Origin: CAWBOY01 sp963790585
GTDB taxonomy: Bacteria > Planctomycetota > Planctomycetia > Gemmatales > Gemmataceae
Direction of reading: 5' to 3'
DNA length: 64,000 nt
NCBI GenBank assembly: GCA_963790585.1
Contig: CAWBOY010000004.1
Location: forward strand, 930,001 to 994,000
Shown here: piece after piece, positions 46,803-58,300 of the stretch
How positions within the stretch are numbered: position 1 is the first letter of the stretch
Layout of the letters: each line of letters starts with the position of its first letter
Position numbers and translations under genes: made by a program
The notes under the pieces: model-generated
Database searches by the model: none
What the model saw: the letters and a program-made list of their open reading frames with translations, nothing else
What the model was told of the DNA's origin: nothing

Positions 46803-47384
46803 ATGAGCGAGGAAGCGCTCCATAGAAATCTACAGATCCTGGGTGATGGATATGAAGCTTGTGCCGAGAAAAATCTTCAACTCCCCGCCTTAACAATTCT
46901 TTACTCCGCAATCGATATATGCGCCTGGCTCGCATATGACGATACGATTCCGAGTGTTGGCACACGTTACAAGGCATGGCTTGACGAGTATATCTTGAAA
47001 GCCAAGTCGCTTCCTTGTACTTCAGAGGAACTGTACGCTGCACGTTGCGGAATTCTGCACACTCTAACGGCGGAATCAAACCTAAGTGCCACCGGAAAGG
47101 CTCGCTTGGTCCTTTATGTCTGGGGAAATAAAGACGCCCATGAGCTCAACAGAGCGATCATCGATTCCGGTATGGACCGGGAGTACTTCGCCGTACATAT
47201 CGAAGATTTATATCAACGCTGGAAGCTCGGTTTGATTGACTTTTATAGGGACTTACTTGATGATCCGAGCTTCGCAGCCCGAGTTTTTGGAAGAGCTGCT
47301 AAGTTCTTCGATAGCAATTCTTCAGAGAGAATCGATGGGTTCATCCAACGCGCCGGAACAGGGAGTCCCATTCCTCCCTTATAA
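46803..47384 (+). CDS. Hypothetical protein near the DUF4011 helicase
   Basis: 193 residues. Helical, without signal peptide: RNLQILGDGYEACAEKNLQL, PALTILYSAIDICAWLAYDD, then SEELYAARCGILHTLTAESN. The RCGxxH segment recalls HEPN-like or abortive-infection proteins that begin with two long helices and contain RxxxxH, where the spacing R-C-G-I-L-H fits exactly. That is a suggestion only. It has codon use like the neighbouring defence genes and lies 360 bp before the DUF4011 gene on the same strand. Confidence 0.65.
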   Translation: MSEEALHRNLQILGDGYEACAEKNLQLPALTILYSAIDICAWLAYDDTIPSVGTRYKAWLDEYILKAKSLPCTSEELYAARCGILHTLTAESNLSATGKARLVLYVWGNKDAHELNRAIIDSGMDREYFAVHIEDLYQRWKLGLIDFYRDLLDDPSFAARVFGRAAKFFDSNSSERIDGFIQRAGTGSPIPPL

Positions 47385-47642
47385 TCTCGAATAGGGGAGT
47401 TTGCTACTCAAGCCGAGATCATCGAAATCATCGCCCGATGAATCGGCTCCGGAGCCCGCGGCCATGCGGCCAGGAGCCTCGCGAGGGTCGGGATCGTCCG
47501 AGAGGTTTACTGCAATCACCACTACAACCCTGCTCAGTATCATCTGCGCAGCTGCAAACTTAGATCCCCTATCAACAGTCAGTTTCGGGCGTAAACACGG
47601 AACGTTGCGGCGTTGCCATGGAGGATCACGTAGAAACCTCAT
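47379..47642 (-). CDS. Doubtful minus-strand small protein
   Basis: 87 residues (AAAQMILSRVVVVIAVNLSD, SSGDDFDDLGLSSKLPYSRL). The second half has a plausible acidic composition, but no ribosome site or family is seen. The 47385-47747 interval otherwise shows no gene and should contain the promoter of the DUF4011 gene. Confidence 0.2.
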   Translation of the reverse strand: MRFLRDPPWQRRNVPCLRPKLTVDRGSKFAAAQMILSRVVVVIAVNLSDDPDPREAPGRMAAGSGADSSGDDFDDLGLSSKLPYSRL

Positions 47643-48579
47643 AGACTCGCCAGCGCGAGGGACGCTAATCCCCCTCTAACGTCCTGATCCACACTTAGAC
47701 TGCTGCCAAAGAGAGAACTCACGCGGGGGATCCGAGGATCACTGTCTATGGCGCAGGCCTCGTCACTTGCTGAAATACTCAATCGAACGCGCAACAATCT
47801 TCTCGATTTGTCGCTACGAAACCGGTTGCTGAATACGCCGCGCTCTGTCGCCCGATCGAAGCGCCTGGACATCGTCGACGAAAAATCGAACGAGGTTTTT
47901 CGGATACTAGTCCACGAGCAGCGGGCTATGACGTTTCTGGCCGGGCGTGGAGAAACCCAAGATGAAACCGGCGGAACGGCCGCCGAGGCAGGTGAACCCA
48001 CCCCAGCTGGGGTCGTTGACAAACCGGTCTTAAACGAAACAACTGGAGGTGAAATCCCTGAACGCCACTTAGCTACTCGGTTACGGACCAAGTTGACTAC
48101 GGAACAACTTCAGACCCGATTGTTATCGCTTCATTACGACGCCAAAACCATCGAGGAAGAACAAGGCGTCAGCATACTCTACCTCGCTCTTGGCTTTCTC
48201 GAATGGTATGAGTCGCCATCTTCCGATCAACCTCGATATGCGCCGCTTCTGTTGATTCCTGTGGACCTCGAACGCCCGACTGTAACCGACCGCTTTCGGC
48301 TACGGTATCGCGACAGCGAGATTGCCACCAACCTGTCTCTCCAAGCGAAGCTGGCGAATGAGTTTTCGGTGATGCTGCCGGAGACACCTGACTCGGACGA
48401 ACTGACCCCCTCGCAGTACTACGCCGAGGTCATGACCGCTGTGCAGGCTCAGCCGCGATGGAAAGTGCGTCCTGACGACATGACACTCTGGTTTTTTTCC
48501 TTTGCGAAATACCTGATGTACCGCGACCTCGATCCAGCATCGTGGCCGGAGGGTCGCGCACTTGCAGACCATCCCCTAA

Positions 48580-50062
48580 TACTACAGCGCCTCTCGCCGA
48601 TTCCTACTTCGCCTGGCGAATTCCGCGAGGCGACGTTTGCGATGGCATTCCTTGGCAATGCGATTGCGTTCCTGGCGCCAGTGCGACCAGTGCAGGATCT
48701 CCGCCTCGTCCCATTGGCGTGTCTCAAGCAGATGTACGAGTACGGCGCGAACTTCGGGCACCGTCATCTGGGGCTCTTTTTTTTCCCAACCGCTGCCGTT
48801 GCAACGCTAAGAACCCAAGGGCCAGAAGCGACAGAGCAATGTGGTGATGCCAACCCACCCAGCCGCGTGTCTCGTACTCGTCCAGACCACACTCTCCTTT
48901 GGCAGCCTGGAAACTTTGCTCGACCGACCAATGTCCTCCACGCACTTGCGCCAACTTCTCCAGGGGAATCTCCGCCGGCGCATTGGAGCGGTGGTACTTC
49001 AGCTCCGCCTGTTGGCCCAAAGACCGCCGCACCAGCAGCCGCTCCCGTGCCGACGGCAATCCCTCCTCCGAAAACCACACCCATAACGCCGCGTATTCGC
49101 ACAACCGCGGCCCTTGACTACCCTCTGCCACCGTGAGCCGACTCCAGGCGTTCGCCGGCAATCGGGCCACGACCTCGTCCACGCGCTCGGGCTTCGTCGC
49201 CGCCTTTGGCTTGGCCGTCGGCCGACCGCGGGTTGGGGTACAGGCAGGGATCACCTCCGGTTCGGTCAGCCACACCCGGGCGACGGCGGAACTGTCCACC
49301 ACGTACCACTTGCCCAACGCCCGCACTCCCTGCACGAAAGTCGGGCTGTCGCCGTAGACGCTGTCCGCGGTGACCCAGCGAAAGGGCAGGCCCCGCTCGA
49401 CCGCCTGCTGCACCATCTCCACACCCAACTCCGGTTTGGTGCGGAACACCACCGCGTCGGGTACGCCAGCCTCTTGCCGTCGTGGATAGTCCGCGGCCCA
49501 TTCTTCGGGCAGGAACAACCGGCCATCGATCAACGTGTGCCCCGCCGCCGAGCGGTAGTTGACGAAGACACCGACCTGGCAATTGTCGGTGCGGCCCAGG
49601 CAGCCAGCGTATTGCCGTTTGACGCCGACGGACTTGGTCCCCTTCTTGGGGAAGCCCGTCTCATCCACGTTCAAAGTAGCGTCCGGGTCGCCGAAGACAG
49701 AGCTCACGTGCCGCTGCAATTCCTCCAGTACCTCAGCGTCACGCCAAGGCGCCTGGCCAATGAACTTTTGCAGCGAGCGGACGACGCCCCCCTCCATGGC
49801 TTCGGCGATGTTCTCCGCATTGCGCCGGTCACCGCCGAGCAAGAGCCCCTGCACAAAGCGGTTGGCATGATCCTGTGCTTCGTCCCGGCCGAAGAGCGGG
49901 GCGTACCGCTCCAGAAAAAGCTCGAGTTCCGGTTTGAGTCGGCGAAGTTCTTGCACGTCCATGTGCATCTCCAATGTAGGGGGCCGTCACCGAGGGTACA
50001 GAACTCGCCTTGTACCAAATTCTCCTTTGGCGTAGAAGGGCATCTCAGGGGGCGCTGTAGTA
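48580..50062 (-). mobile_element. IS701-family insertion sequence
   Basis: Ends TACTACAGCGCC and, reversed, TACTACAGCGCC are identical inverted repeats for 12 bp. The flanking direct repeat is CTAA (48576-48579 and 50063-50066), matching the 4-bp YTAR-type target duplication of IS701. Length 1,483 bp. Its target is inside the helicase gene. Confidence 0.93.
48724..49968 (-). CDS. IS701-family transposase
   Basis: About 414 residues from ATG 49968 (MHMDVQELRRLKPELELFLE); a second ATG is at 49962. The DDE nuclease has NVDETGFPKKGTKSVGVKRQ with the first Asp, RWVTADSVYGDSPTF with the second Asp, and the late Glu in SVEQSFQAAKGECGLDEYET. The frame is intact and the ends match, so the element is probably active. 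It is encoded against the direction of the host gene. The C-terminus is Arg-rich. Confidence 0.93.
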   Translation of the reverse strand: MHMDVQELRRLKPELELFLERYAPLFGRDEAQDHANRFVQGLLLGGDRRNAENIAEAMEGGVVRSLQKFIGQAPWRDAEVLEELQRHVSSVFGDPDATLNVDETGFPKKGTKSVGVKRQYAGCLGRTDNCQVGVFVNYRSAAGHTLIDGRLFLPEEWAADYPRRQEAGVPDAVVFRTKPELGVEMVQQAVERGLPFRWVTADSVYGDSPTFVQGVRALGKWYVVDSSAVARVWLTEPEVIPACTPTRGRPTAKPKAATKPERVDEVVARLPANAWSRLTVAEGSQGPRLCEYAALWVWFSEEGLPSARERLLVRRSLGQQAELKYHRSNAPAEIPLEKLAQVRGGHWSVEQSFQAAKGECGLDEYETRGWVGWHHHIALSLLALGFLALQRQRLGKKRAPDDGARSSRRTRTSA

Positions 50063-53000
50063 CTAATTCGGGGATTGTTGGTTGAGGGCTTTCGCAGTGA
50101 TCCGCCCATCTGCGGCGATGAGGACAAGATCGATCCATTGATTTCGCTTGGGCAAATGACCCATGTTACGGATGCGGACAGTTCCCAAGCTCTCGTAATT
50201 GAGGAAGTCCGCCGCCAACGGCATCTCGTCGTGCAAGGCCCGCCAGGCACCGGCAAATCGCAGACAATCACCAATATTATCGCCACAGCCGTGAAGGAAG
50301 GAAAAAAAGTTCTCTTCGTCGCGGAGAAGATGGCGGCACTCGATGTGGTGAAGAACCGGCTGGAACGCCTTGGACTGGGAGCGATCGGGCTTGAACTTCA
50401 CAGCAACAAGGCGAACAAACGCCTCGTCTTGGAAGAACTCGGTCGAACTCTCGACCTCGGCCGCCCGAAAGTAGAGGGTGCCGAGCCGGTCGTGGAACGA
50501 TTGGCCGTGGTTCGTGATCGGCTCAATCAGCATGCCGAGGCCTTGAACGCGCCGATCATGCCCGCCGGGGTCACGCCATATCAGATGCTGGGAGAGATGG
50601 TAAAGATCATGGCCGACGGTGTCGGTACCCCGACGTTTTCGCTCCCCGATCCCGCTACATGGTCAAAGTCGCAGGTCCAGCAGCGCGAACGTCAGCTTCA
50701 GGACTTTATGCAGCATGCCAAAGATTTGGGGCCGCCTGCGGCGCACCCATGGCGCGGCGTGCGTCGAACTACACCCCTCCTGCCAAGCGAGCTTGCAACA
50801 TTGCGGGGAAAAATCGAACGGACGTTACAGCTGCTTGACGCGGTCGAAGGAGCATGCCGAGACCTCTCCAACCGCATGCGTGTCCAATGGCGCGATTCGC
50901 CCACATTGCACTGGTTTCAAAGTCTTTATCAGCTAGCCGAGTGGGTTTTCGAACTTCCTCTGAAAGTTGATCGTAAAGCCCTGGCGCACGAATGCTGGAA
51001 TCAGGATTCTGGCGCACTCGATGACCTGGTGAATCGCGGCAAATCCTGGGCCGAACAGTATGCCGCCATCGCCCCGAAAATCGCACCGTCCGGATGGGAG
51101 ACCGATCCTGCGCCGATTCGTCGCGTTGTTGCAGGCTGTGGCCGTTCTTGGCTACGCTGGTTCAATTCTGAATACCGCAAGGCGCTGGCAGATCTCCGCG
51201 GCCTCCTCGCAGGCCAGCTCCCCAAAACGTACGACGAGCGAGTCGAACTCCTGGATGACCTCTGCGGCATCCGCGCCCACCAAGAGTTCTTCGCCAGCTC
51301 CGGTGACTCCCAGGGCCGGACGGCATTCGGTTCACAATGGCAAAGCCGTGACTCGCCATGGGAGTTGTTCGACTGGTTACTGAAATGGAATAATGCCGGC
51401 CGCCACTATAAACTTGGGCGTCAACGTGGTGTACTCCCGAAAATGGGCGATCCCCAGGATTTGTCGAAGCCACTTCAGCAACTTCGCGATTCCATGAGTT
51501 CCGTCCCTGAAATTCTTGCACAGATTTCAACGGTACTTGAACTCAAACTCGATCAAGCATTCGGCCAAGTCGACTGGAACGGCATCCCGCTCAAGACGAT
51601 TCGTGAACGACTACAGGCGTGGCGGGACGCACCCGAAGAGTTGAGCAAGTGGATTTCCTATTCCGTTCGGTTCACCGACCTTGAAAAGGAGGGTTTGGGG
51701 GGGCTGCTGAAAGAGTTCGTCGCCGGCCGAGTGGATACCGCGACGGCGGTCAGGCTCTTTCGCCAGGCCTACTGCGAAGCGATGGTGCGACATGTCTGGA
51801 TGACAAGGCCCGAATTGACGCGATTCGACGGTAAATCGCACGAGTCGCTTGTGCAAGAGTTCTGTTCCCTCGACCAGCAACGATTCACACTAGCACGACG
51901 GGAAGTGGCAGCAGTCCATTTTGGCGGAATACCGCATGACGCCGATCACGGTGAAATGTCGATCCTTCGCAGCGAAATCAGCAAGAAACGGCGACATATG
52001 CCGATCCGCAAGCTCCTGAAGGAAGCAGGGCGTGCCATCCAGGCCATCAAACCTGTATTCATGATGAGCCCGATCTCGATCGCTCAATTCCTCACACCGG
52101 GAACGCTCGAATTCGACATTATGGTGATGGACGAGGCCAGCCAAGTTTCCGCCGAAGACGCCATTGGAGCTGTGGCCCGTTCGCGCCAGATCGTCGTTGT
52201 GGGGGATAGCAAGCAGCTGCCGCCGACCCGTTTTTTCAACAAAGTAATGGAGGACACATCCACTGGCGAGGATGACGAGATCTTCAACACAGGTGACATC
52301 GAGAGTATCCTCGGGCTTTGCCTGGCACGCGGTCTGCCTCAGCGGATGCTGCGCTGGCATTACCGCAGTCGGCATCATTCGCTGATTGCAGTTTCCAATC
52401 GAGAATTCTACGACCACAAACTGATTGTAATCCCGAGCCCCACCACGGCGGCATCGGGCTACGGCCTGCAAATGCGATTGATTAAGAATGGCGTCTTTGA
52501 CCGGGGTGGCACTGCGACCAATAAGGTCGAGGCCCAGGCCGTAGCCAACGCCATTTTGGAACATGCCCGCGTCACACCGGAAAAATCATTGGGCGTCGGC
52601 ACCTTCTCGGTCGCCCAACGCGATACTATCCTTAACGAACTCGAACTCCTGCGGCGCCAGAGCCCCGCGACTGAATCATTCTTCCAGACGTCAAACGCCG
52701 AACCCTTCTTCGTCAAGAACCTCGAGAACATCCAGGGCGAAGAACGGGATGTGATCTTCATTTCCATCGGCTATGCGAAAGATGCCTCTGGATTCATGGC
52801 GATGTCGTTTGGCCCGCTCACGGCCGATGGTGGCGAACGTCGGCTGAATGTGCTGATCTCCCGGGCTAAGGAAATCTGCGTCGTCTTTAGTTCGATCGAG
52901 GCGAAAGACATCGATTTGTCCCGGGCCAAAACCATCGGGCCCCGCGCGCTCAAAGCCTTCCTAGGCTTCGCCGCCACCGGTGAAATGGATGTCCCAGCGA

Positions 53001-53977
53001 TTACTGGACGGGATTTCGATTCGGATTTCGAGCGGCAAGTTGCAGTCGCTTTGCGACAGTACGGCCACACTATCAATTGCCAGGTCGGCACTGCGGGTTT
53101 CGTCATCGATCTCGCCGTTGTTGATCCCGAGAATCCTGGCCGCTATCTGCTCGGTATCGAGTGCGACGGCGCCACCTATCATTCCGCCCGCTGGGCCCGC
53201 GATCGTGACCGGCTCCGCGAACAGGTTCTGCTCGACCGTGGCTGGCAAATCCACCGTATTTGGAGTACCGATTGGTTCAATCGCCGCGAAGAACAGCTTC
53301 GTAAGACACTGGACGCGATCGAGAAGGCAAAACGGCGAGTGGCGGCCAGTGAACCTGTATCTCCTCCCAAAGAAATAGCCATCGAGCGCGATCAGGACCT
53401 TCTCAAAGATGCGGTCGAATCCACGGCAAACCCTTACCAGGAGGCTGAATTTGCCGTTCCGCAATCGCCTTCTCTTCAGGATGTCCCCACGCACGAACTG
53501 GCGGAGTTTGCAAGACTCGTCGTGAAAATTGAGGGACCGGTGCATCGAGATGAAATCGCTCGACGTTTATGCTCCCTGTGGGGTTTTCAACGGCTTGGCA
53601 GTCGCATCGAATCCGCAGTTGAGAAGGCCGTCGATCACCTGGTGCGAACAAAAACCGCACTTGACCATGATGGCTTCATCACTTTAACCGGACAGATAAA
53701 GATCCTGGCCCGGAACCGGGCCGGCACTCGCTCGCCCGGTTTGCGAAAACCAGAGTATCTGCCACCCGCCGAAGTTCGCGAGGCTACACACCAAATCGTC
53801 GAGCGGAACATCGGCGTTACACGCGATGAAGCAACCGTTGCCGTTGCACGTTTACTCGGCTTCTCGTCAACGACCACAAAGCTTCGCGACTCGATCTCGG
53901 CAGAAATCGAGGCAATGATCACTGCCAAAGTGGTTGAAATGCGAGATGAGCGACTTTTCATGGCGATTGGTTCCTGA

Positions 53978-54285
53978 GGAATGTCCTCAGAGTTCCTTAT
54001 TGCAAATGCGCCATCCTCACCGCATGTTGGATTCATGCGCATGCTTCAAATCCGTCTCGTGCTCTTGCCATACCACTTCTTAAGACAGACCCTCACGGAC
54101 CTCGGGTTGCAGGATTCGGTCGAATTAGAAATACCGTGACGTGTTCGCCAACGGGACAGGAGCGCTCGGGACGCGCTCCGGATTCAAGGAGCTGGGGCTT
54201 GATGAGAATAAGTCGTTGACGTGATTGGATTGGAAAGGACTTGGACCTGGATCACAATTCAACGAGTAAACTCGCGCGAGCTTCG
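53978..54285. other. Gene-free interval
   Basis: No gene or clear terminator seen. The only feature is CGCTCGGGACGCG near 54163, a weak GC-rich stem. Confidence 0.35.
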
Positions 54286-54663
54286 ATGGATCTATTCGAG
54301 AAGCTTCACGAATACGGGGCGGCAACCATGCGAACCGACGACACCCCCATCCGTGAACCAGACCAGATTCGCGAGGACTGCGCCTGCAAGCTCCGGGCCG
54401 TCCAGGTAAGCGATCATTTCCAAGCCATCCTGGGGTGCCTACTCGGCGAGGACTGGACGACTCCCCAGTTGGTCGAGATGGTCATCACGCCGGACGGGCA
54501 CCTACCTGGTCGATGCGATGACGAGGCGGCATTCAAGGTATTCTTGGGAGCATCCGAAGACCTCCTCAAGAACATCCACGGCGTTGCTTCGGTTGCCGAA
54601 CTCGGCGGCGATGAGATCGGATACCTTGTGGCGAAGGTAGTCGAGATCAAAAGTCAGAAGTAA
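54286..54663 (+). CDS. Hypothetical protein
   Basis: 125 residues from ATG 54286; an upstream TTG at 54241 would add 15. Acidic and helical (AVQVSDHFQAILGCLLGEDW, TTPQLVEMVITPDGHLPGRC, VFLGASEDLLKNIHGVASVA). Family not recognised. It precedes the DUF6508 gene by 40 bp on the same strand, suggesting a two-gene operon. Confidence 0.65.
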   Translation: MDLFEKLHEYGAATMRTDDTPIREPDQIREDCACKLRAVQVSDHFQAILGCLLGEDWTTPQLVEMVITPDGHLPGRCDDEAAFKVFLGASEDLLKNIHGVASVAELGGDEIGYLVAKVVEIKSQK

Positions 54664-54703
54664 TCCGGAAGTGCCCAAAATTGCCGAAGAAGAGGAGTGC
54701 GAA

Positions 54704-55138
54704 ATGATGCCCACCGAAACGCAAATCGACACTATTCTGCTTTATCTCGATCGATTCACAGCTGAGGGCTTTTCGGCAGGAACCTGGCACCGTCCGCCTG
54801 CACAATTTCCGTGGTTCGAGCTTAGCGAATCGGTGACAGAATTCATGCAGGCGTTGTATGACAACGGCTGGATCGCTCCGTCATTTGATTGGACAGAGTG
54901 GCAGGACACGGCGAAGGAATACGTTGAGAATCCAGAGAAAATCGAGTCGGCTGACGTAGAGACAATCCAGAAGTTGTTCACGACTCATATTCGCAAGGAA
55001 CGGTTTTGCGAGGGGCATCTGGCGGCGATGTTTGAGAACAGGCATGTCATGGCGTTGTTACGCAGGCTCAAAGAGATTCGAGAAGAAGTGAATGTTAAGG
55101 CGCCAAAGGTCGCCAAGTGTAAGCACCGTGGGGAGTAA
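54704..55138 (+). CDS. DUF6508 protein
   Basis: 144 residues from ATG 54704, preceded by GAGGAG; the GTG at 54671 is a weaker choice. TQIDTILLYLDRFTAEGFSA with GTWHRPPAQFPWFELSESV, and the signature IRKERFCEGHLAAMFENRHV, then ALLRRLKEI. This fits DUF6508, a widespread family of unknown function often carried by mobile elements. A role in defence or stress is possible but not shown. Confidence 0.8.
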   Translation: MMPTETQIDTILLYLDRFTAEGFSAGTWHRPPAQFPWFELSESVTEFMQALYDNGWIAPSFDWTEWQDTAKEYVENPEKIESADVETIQKLFTTHIRKERFCEGHLAAMFENRHVMALLRRLKEIREEVNVKAPKVAKCKHRGE

Positions 55139-55395
55139 TCGACCGAATGGCAGAAATCATAGTTTGGCGCGCTCAAATGCCTGACGCTATGCCAGTAACA
55201 CATGCTGCCATGAGCGGATTGAAAACGATCGTCAGCAATAGTAAATTCGACAGCCGTCCGCTGTGACTCTTTACAGGAGTCTGGCTTTCTGAAGCTCAAT
55301 AGGTAGAATTGGCCAATATCGCTGAGATGCACAAGATCCTCTGAGAGTTTCACGATCCACGGTATGATCTACTTACGTTGAAGGATATAAGGCCC
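55139..55395. other. Interval upstream of the giant exported protein
   Basis: About 250 bp with no gene. The region must include the promoter; TTGAAGG-type ribosome sequence (AAGGATATAAGGCCC) precedes the ATG at 55396. Confidence 0.45.
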
Positions 55396-58300
55396 ATGTT
55401 CCGCATAATGAGAACGACTTATCAGACGCTTGTCTCGCGCCTCGGTAGTCCCTGGTTTTCATTAGCAAGTCAGCCATGGGCTATCGTGCGGTTGGAAGAG
55501 TTGGAGCCCCGGTATGTATTGACTGCCAGCATCGCGGAGGTTGCCGGCTTCATTCAGGGCTGTCAATTGGCGAACGGAGCTATTTCGCAAAATCAAGGCC
55601 CCGCATCTTATGTGGGCGGCAGAGAAACGGTCATCGTCCAGCCTTATTTCTCAAACCTCGCCGTTTCGGGCTTGCTGGCAGCGCCACAGGGCCTCGGGGC
55701 AGCGGAAACCAATATCGTGGCGAAGAACTGGATCAATTGGGTACTAAGTAATTATAACCCAAGCGATGGAACGATTCAAAGCTTGCTCTATTTCAAGGAT
55801 GATGGCAGTTTTTATATGACGCAGCCGCCCGACGCGGACGATTCGAATGCAGCTACCTTTCTTGAGACGGTTGATAATTATTATAAAGAGAGCAATGACG
55901 CGGCGTTCTTCACGCCGGTACTCGAGGCCCAACTAGAGATGATCGCCAGCGTTCTAACCAGCCGACAAACAGCGAATGGACTGATTCTGCCTTTCGTCGA
56001 TCCCATGAACACCTATACAATCGAGCAGACGGAGGACAATTGCGAGAACTTTGCCGGCCTGAATGCGATGGCGAATCTGGAGGCGACCGCCTTCAATAAT
56101 AGCTCGATGGCAGCATTTTATTTCAATTCCGCAGAGCGGTGTGGCGCGGCCATCAAGACCATTTTGTTCGATCCCACGCTGAATTCCGGCAAAGGTTTGT
56201 TCATCCAGTTTGCCGGGGATTCGAGCAGCCCCGATCCAACAAAATATTATCCCGACGTGCAACTACAGGTGTTTCCCGCTTTGGATGGCGTGATTCCGAC
56301 AACCTCGGATCTATCGCATAATATCATTTCTTGGATTGACTCGACACAGAACGGCACGGACGGTAATTTGCTTTGGACAACACGGACGAATTCAGAGCCG
56401 CTTCCCTATGTGGCCTTATTGGCCGGTTTCACGCAAGACGCGAATAATGCGACGATGAGCGTCGCGTCCTCGCCGTTTCCGACGCAGACCCTCGTTCCCG
56501 CCTACCCTGCCTCTGCCCCCCTCACGGTCGCGGACGCGGGTTTCGTCCTGCGCTCGCTCGTTCCGGCCCCCAACGACGATAGTGTTAGCACCCCGTACAA
56601 CACGCATGTCACTATCAACGTCCTAGCCAACGATTATGACATCACCGCGCCGACGGCTTCCCTCACCGTCAGCATTTCCTCGAATCCGAGTTCGGGCACG
56701 GTGTCGCTCCAGACCAGTCAGAGTATTTTGTACACCCCCAAGACCGGTTTTTATGGCGTGGATAGCTTCACTTATGACCTGACCGATAGCGCCGGCAACT
56801 CCACCGCCGCCACAGTCACCGTGACGGTTGCGCCTCCGTCCATCACGATCAATCCCGCGACTCTGCCGGACGCCGTTGATGGGGTTACCTATACCCAAAT
56901 GTTGAGTCCCAGCGGCGGCGCGGCTCCTTATTCCAACTTCCAGATCACCGCCGGCGCACTTCCTGCTGGCCTCAGTCTTTCCAGTGCCGGAACTATTAGC
57001 GGCACACCCAAAGCAACAGGCAATTACACCTTCACCATTGCGACCACCGACTCTAGCACCGGGGATGGCCCATTCACCCAAAGCCAGAGCTTTGCTTTGA
57101 CTGTTGACGCGCCGACCATCGTCATTAATCCCTCGAGCATGCCAGGCGGTCAAGCCGGCACATCCTATAGTCAGTTGCTATCGGCCTCAGGCGGCATTGC
57201 TCCCTACACGAACTTCGTTATCAGCACGGGGTCCCTACCCACCGGACTATCGCTCGGCAGCGACACTCATACGGTGAGCGGCATTCCAACCACCGCCGGT
57301 ACCTTCACCTTTACGGTTTCGGCAACGGACTCCAGCACTGGCACGGGACCATTCCAAGGCAGCACATCCTATACGATAACCATTGTTCCCGGTCCTCCCA
57401 GCCTGTCAAACTCCGTAGTCATGCTTGGGAGCTCGACGGTTCAGGCAGGGAATTCGACCTTTGTGACTCTAACGGCTATCGATGCGTTCGGCAATCAAGA
57501 GACGACCGGAGGGTTGCCCATCTCCTTTGGCCTGGGCAACGGTAGCGCCCAGGGCAACTTCAGCTCGGCCACGGACAATCGCAACGGGACATATACTGCT
57601 ACATTCCAAGGTACGATCTCCGGCAACAATACCATCGTGGGATTGATCGATAATCAAGCGCTCATCGCCGGCCTCCCCACGGTCACGGTAATTCCTGAAT
57701 CCGCCTCCCGTTTAATCGTGGCAATGCAACCGTCGTCGCCTGTGATTGCAGGTTCGGGCTTTGGAATCATCGTTAGTGCCCTGGACAGCTTCGGCAACCT
57801 TACCAGTTCATTCAGTGGCGCCGAGACGATCAGCATTGCGACCAATGCCGGCGGCGGGATTCTTAGCGGCACCGTGACAATGAACGCCGTCAATGGAATC
57901 GCGTCTTTCTCGGGCCTTAGTATCAATCGGACTGGGATTGGCTATACATTGCAAGTCGGCAGTGCTGGTTTAGCAGGGGTGATCAGCACTTCGTTCACGG
58001 TTAGCGCGGGCACGGCGACTCAACTTCTCGTGACAACGCAACCAACCAGCTCTGTCACGGCGGGCTTCGGCTTCAGCTTGGCAGTTACCGCCGAGGATAG
58101 CCTTGGCAATGTCGCCACCTCGTTTACCGGCAACGTTGCGGTCGCCCTATCCACCAATCCATCGGGCGGCAGCCTCGGCGGGTCTCTCACGGTAGCCGCA
58201 ATCAATGGCATCGCCGCGTTTTCTGGCTTGACCATCGATCAGGCCGGTCTCGTTTATGCAATTCAGGCCATGAGTGGGGGTTTGACGTCCGGGACCACGA

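Larger units (their letters stand above)
47748..53977 (+). pseudogene. DUF4011-helicase-nuclease (Hhe-like) gene split by an IS
   Basis: Two halves, 47748-48579 and 50067-53977, rejoin exactly in frame if the IS (48580-50062) and one CTAA copy are removed, giving 1,580 residues (ADHPLIRGLLVEGFRSDP across the join). The DUF4011 domain comes first (LAEILNRTRNNLLDLSLRNR, LNTPRSVARSKRL). The SF1 helicase has Walker A QGPPGTGKSQT, IMVMDEASQVS, GDSKQLPPT, NIQGEERDVIF and NVLISRAKE. A Vsr/MTES_1575-type nuclease-like domain follows (RDFDSDFERQVAVALRQYGH, LGIECDGATYH) and then a DUF3320-like helical end (PTHELAEFARLVVKIEGPVH). From memory this is the architecture of the Hhe anti-phage protein. The insertion should inactivate it. 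Confidence 0.9.
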
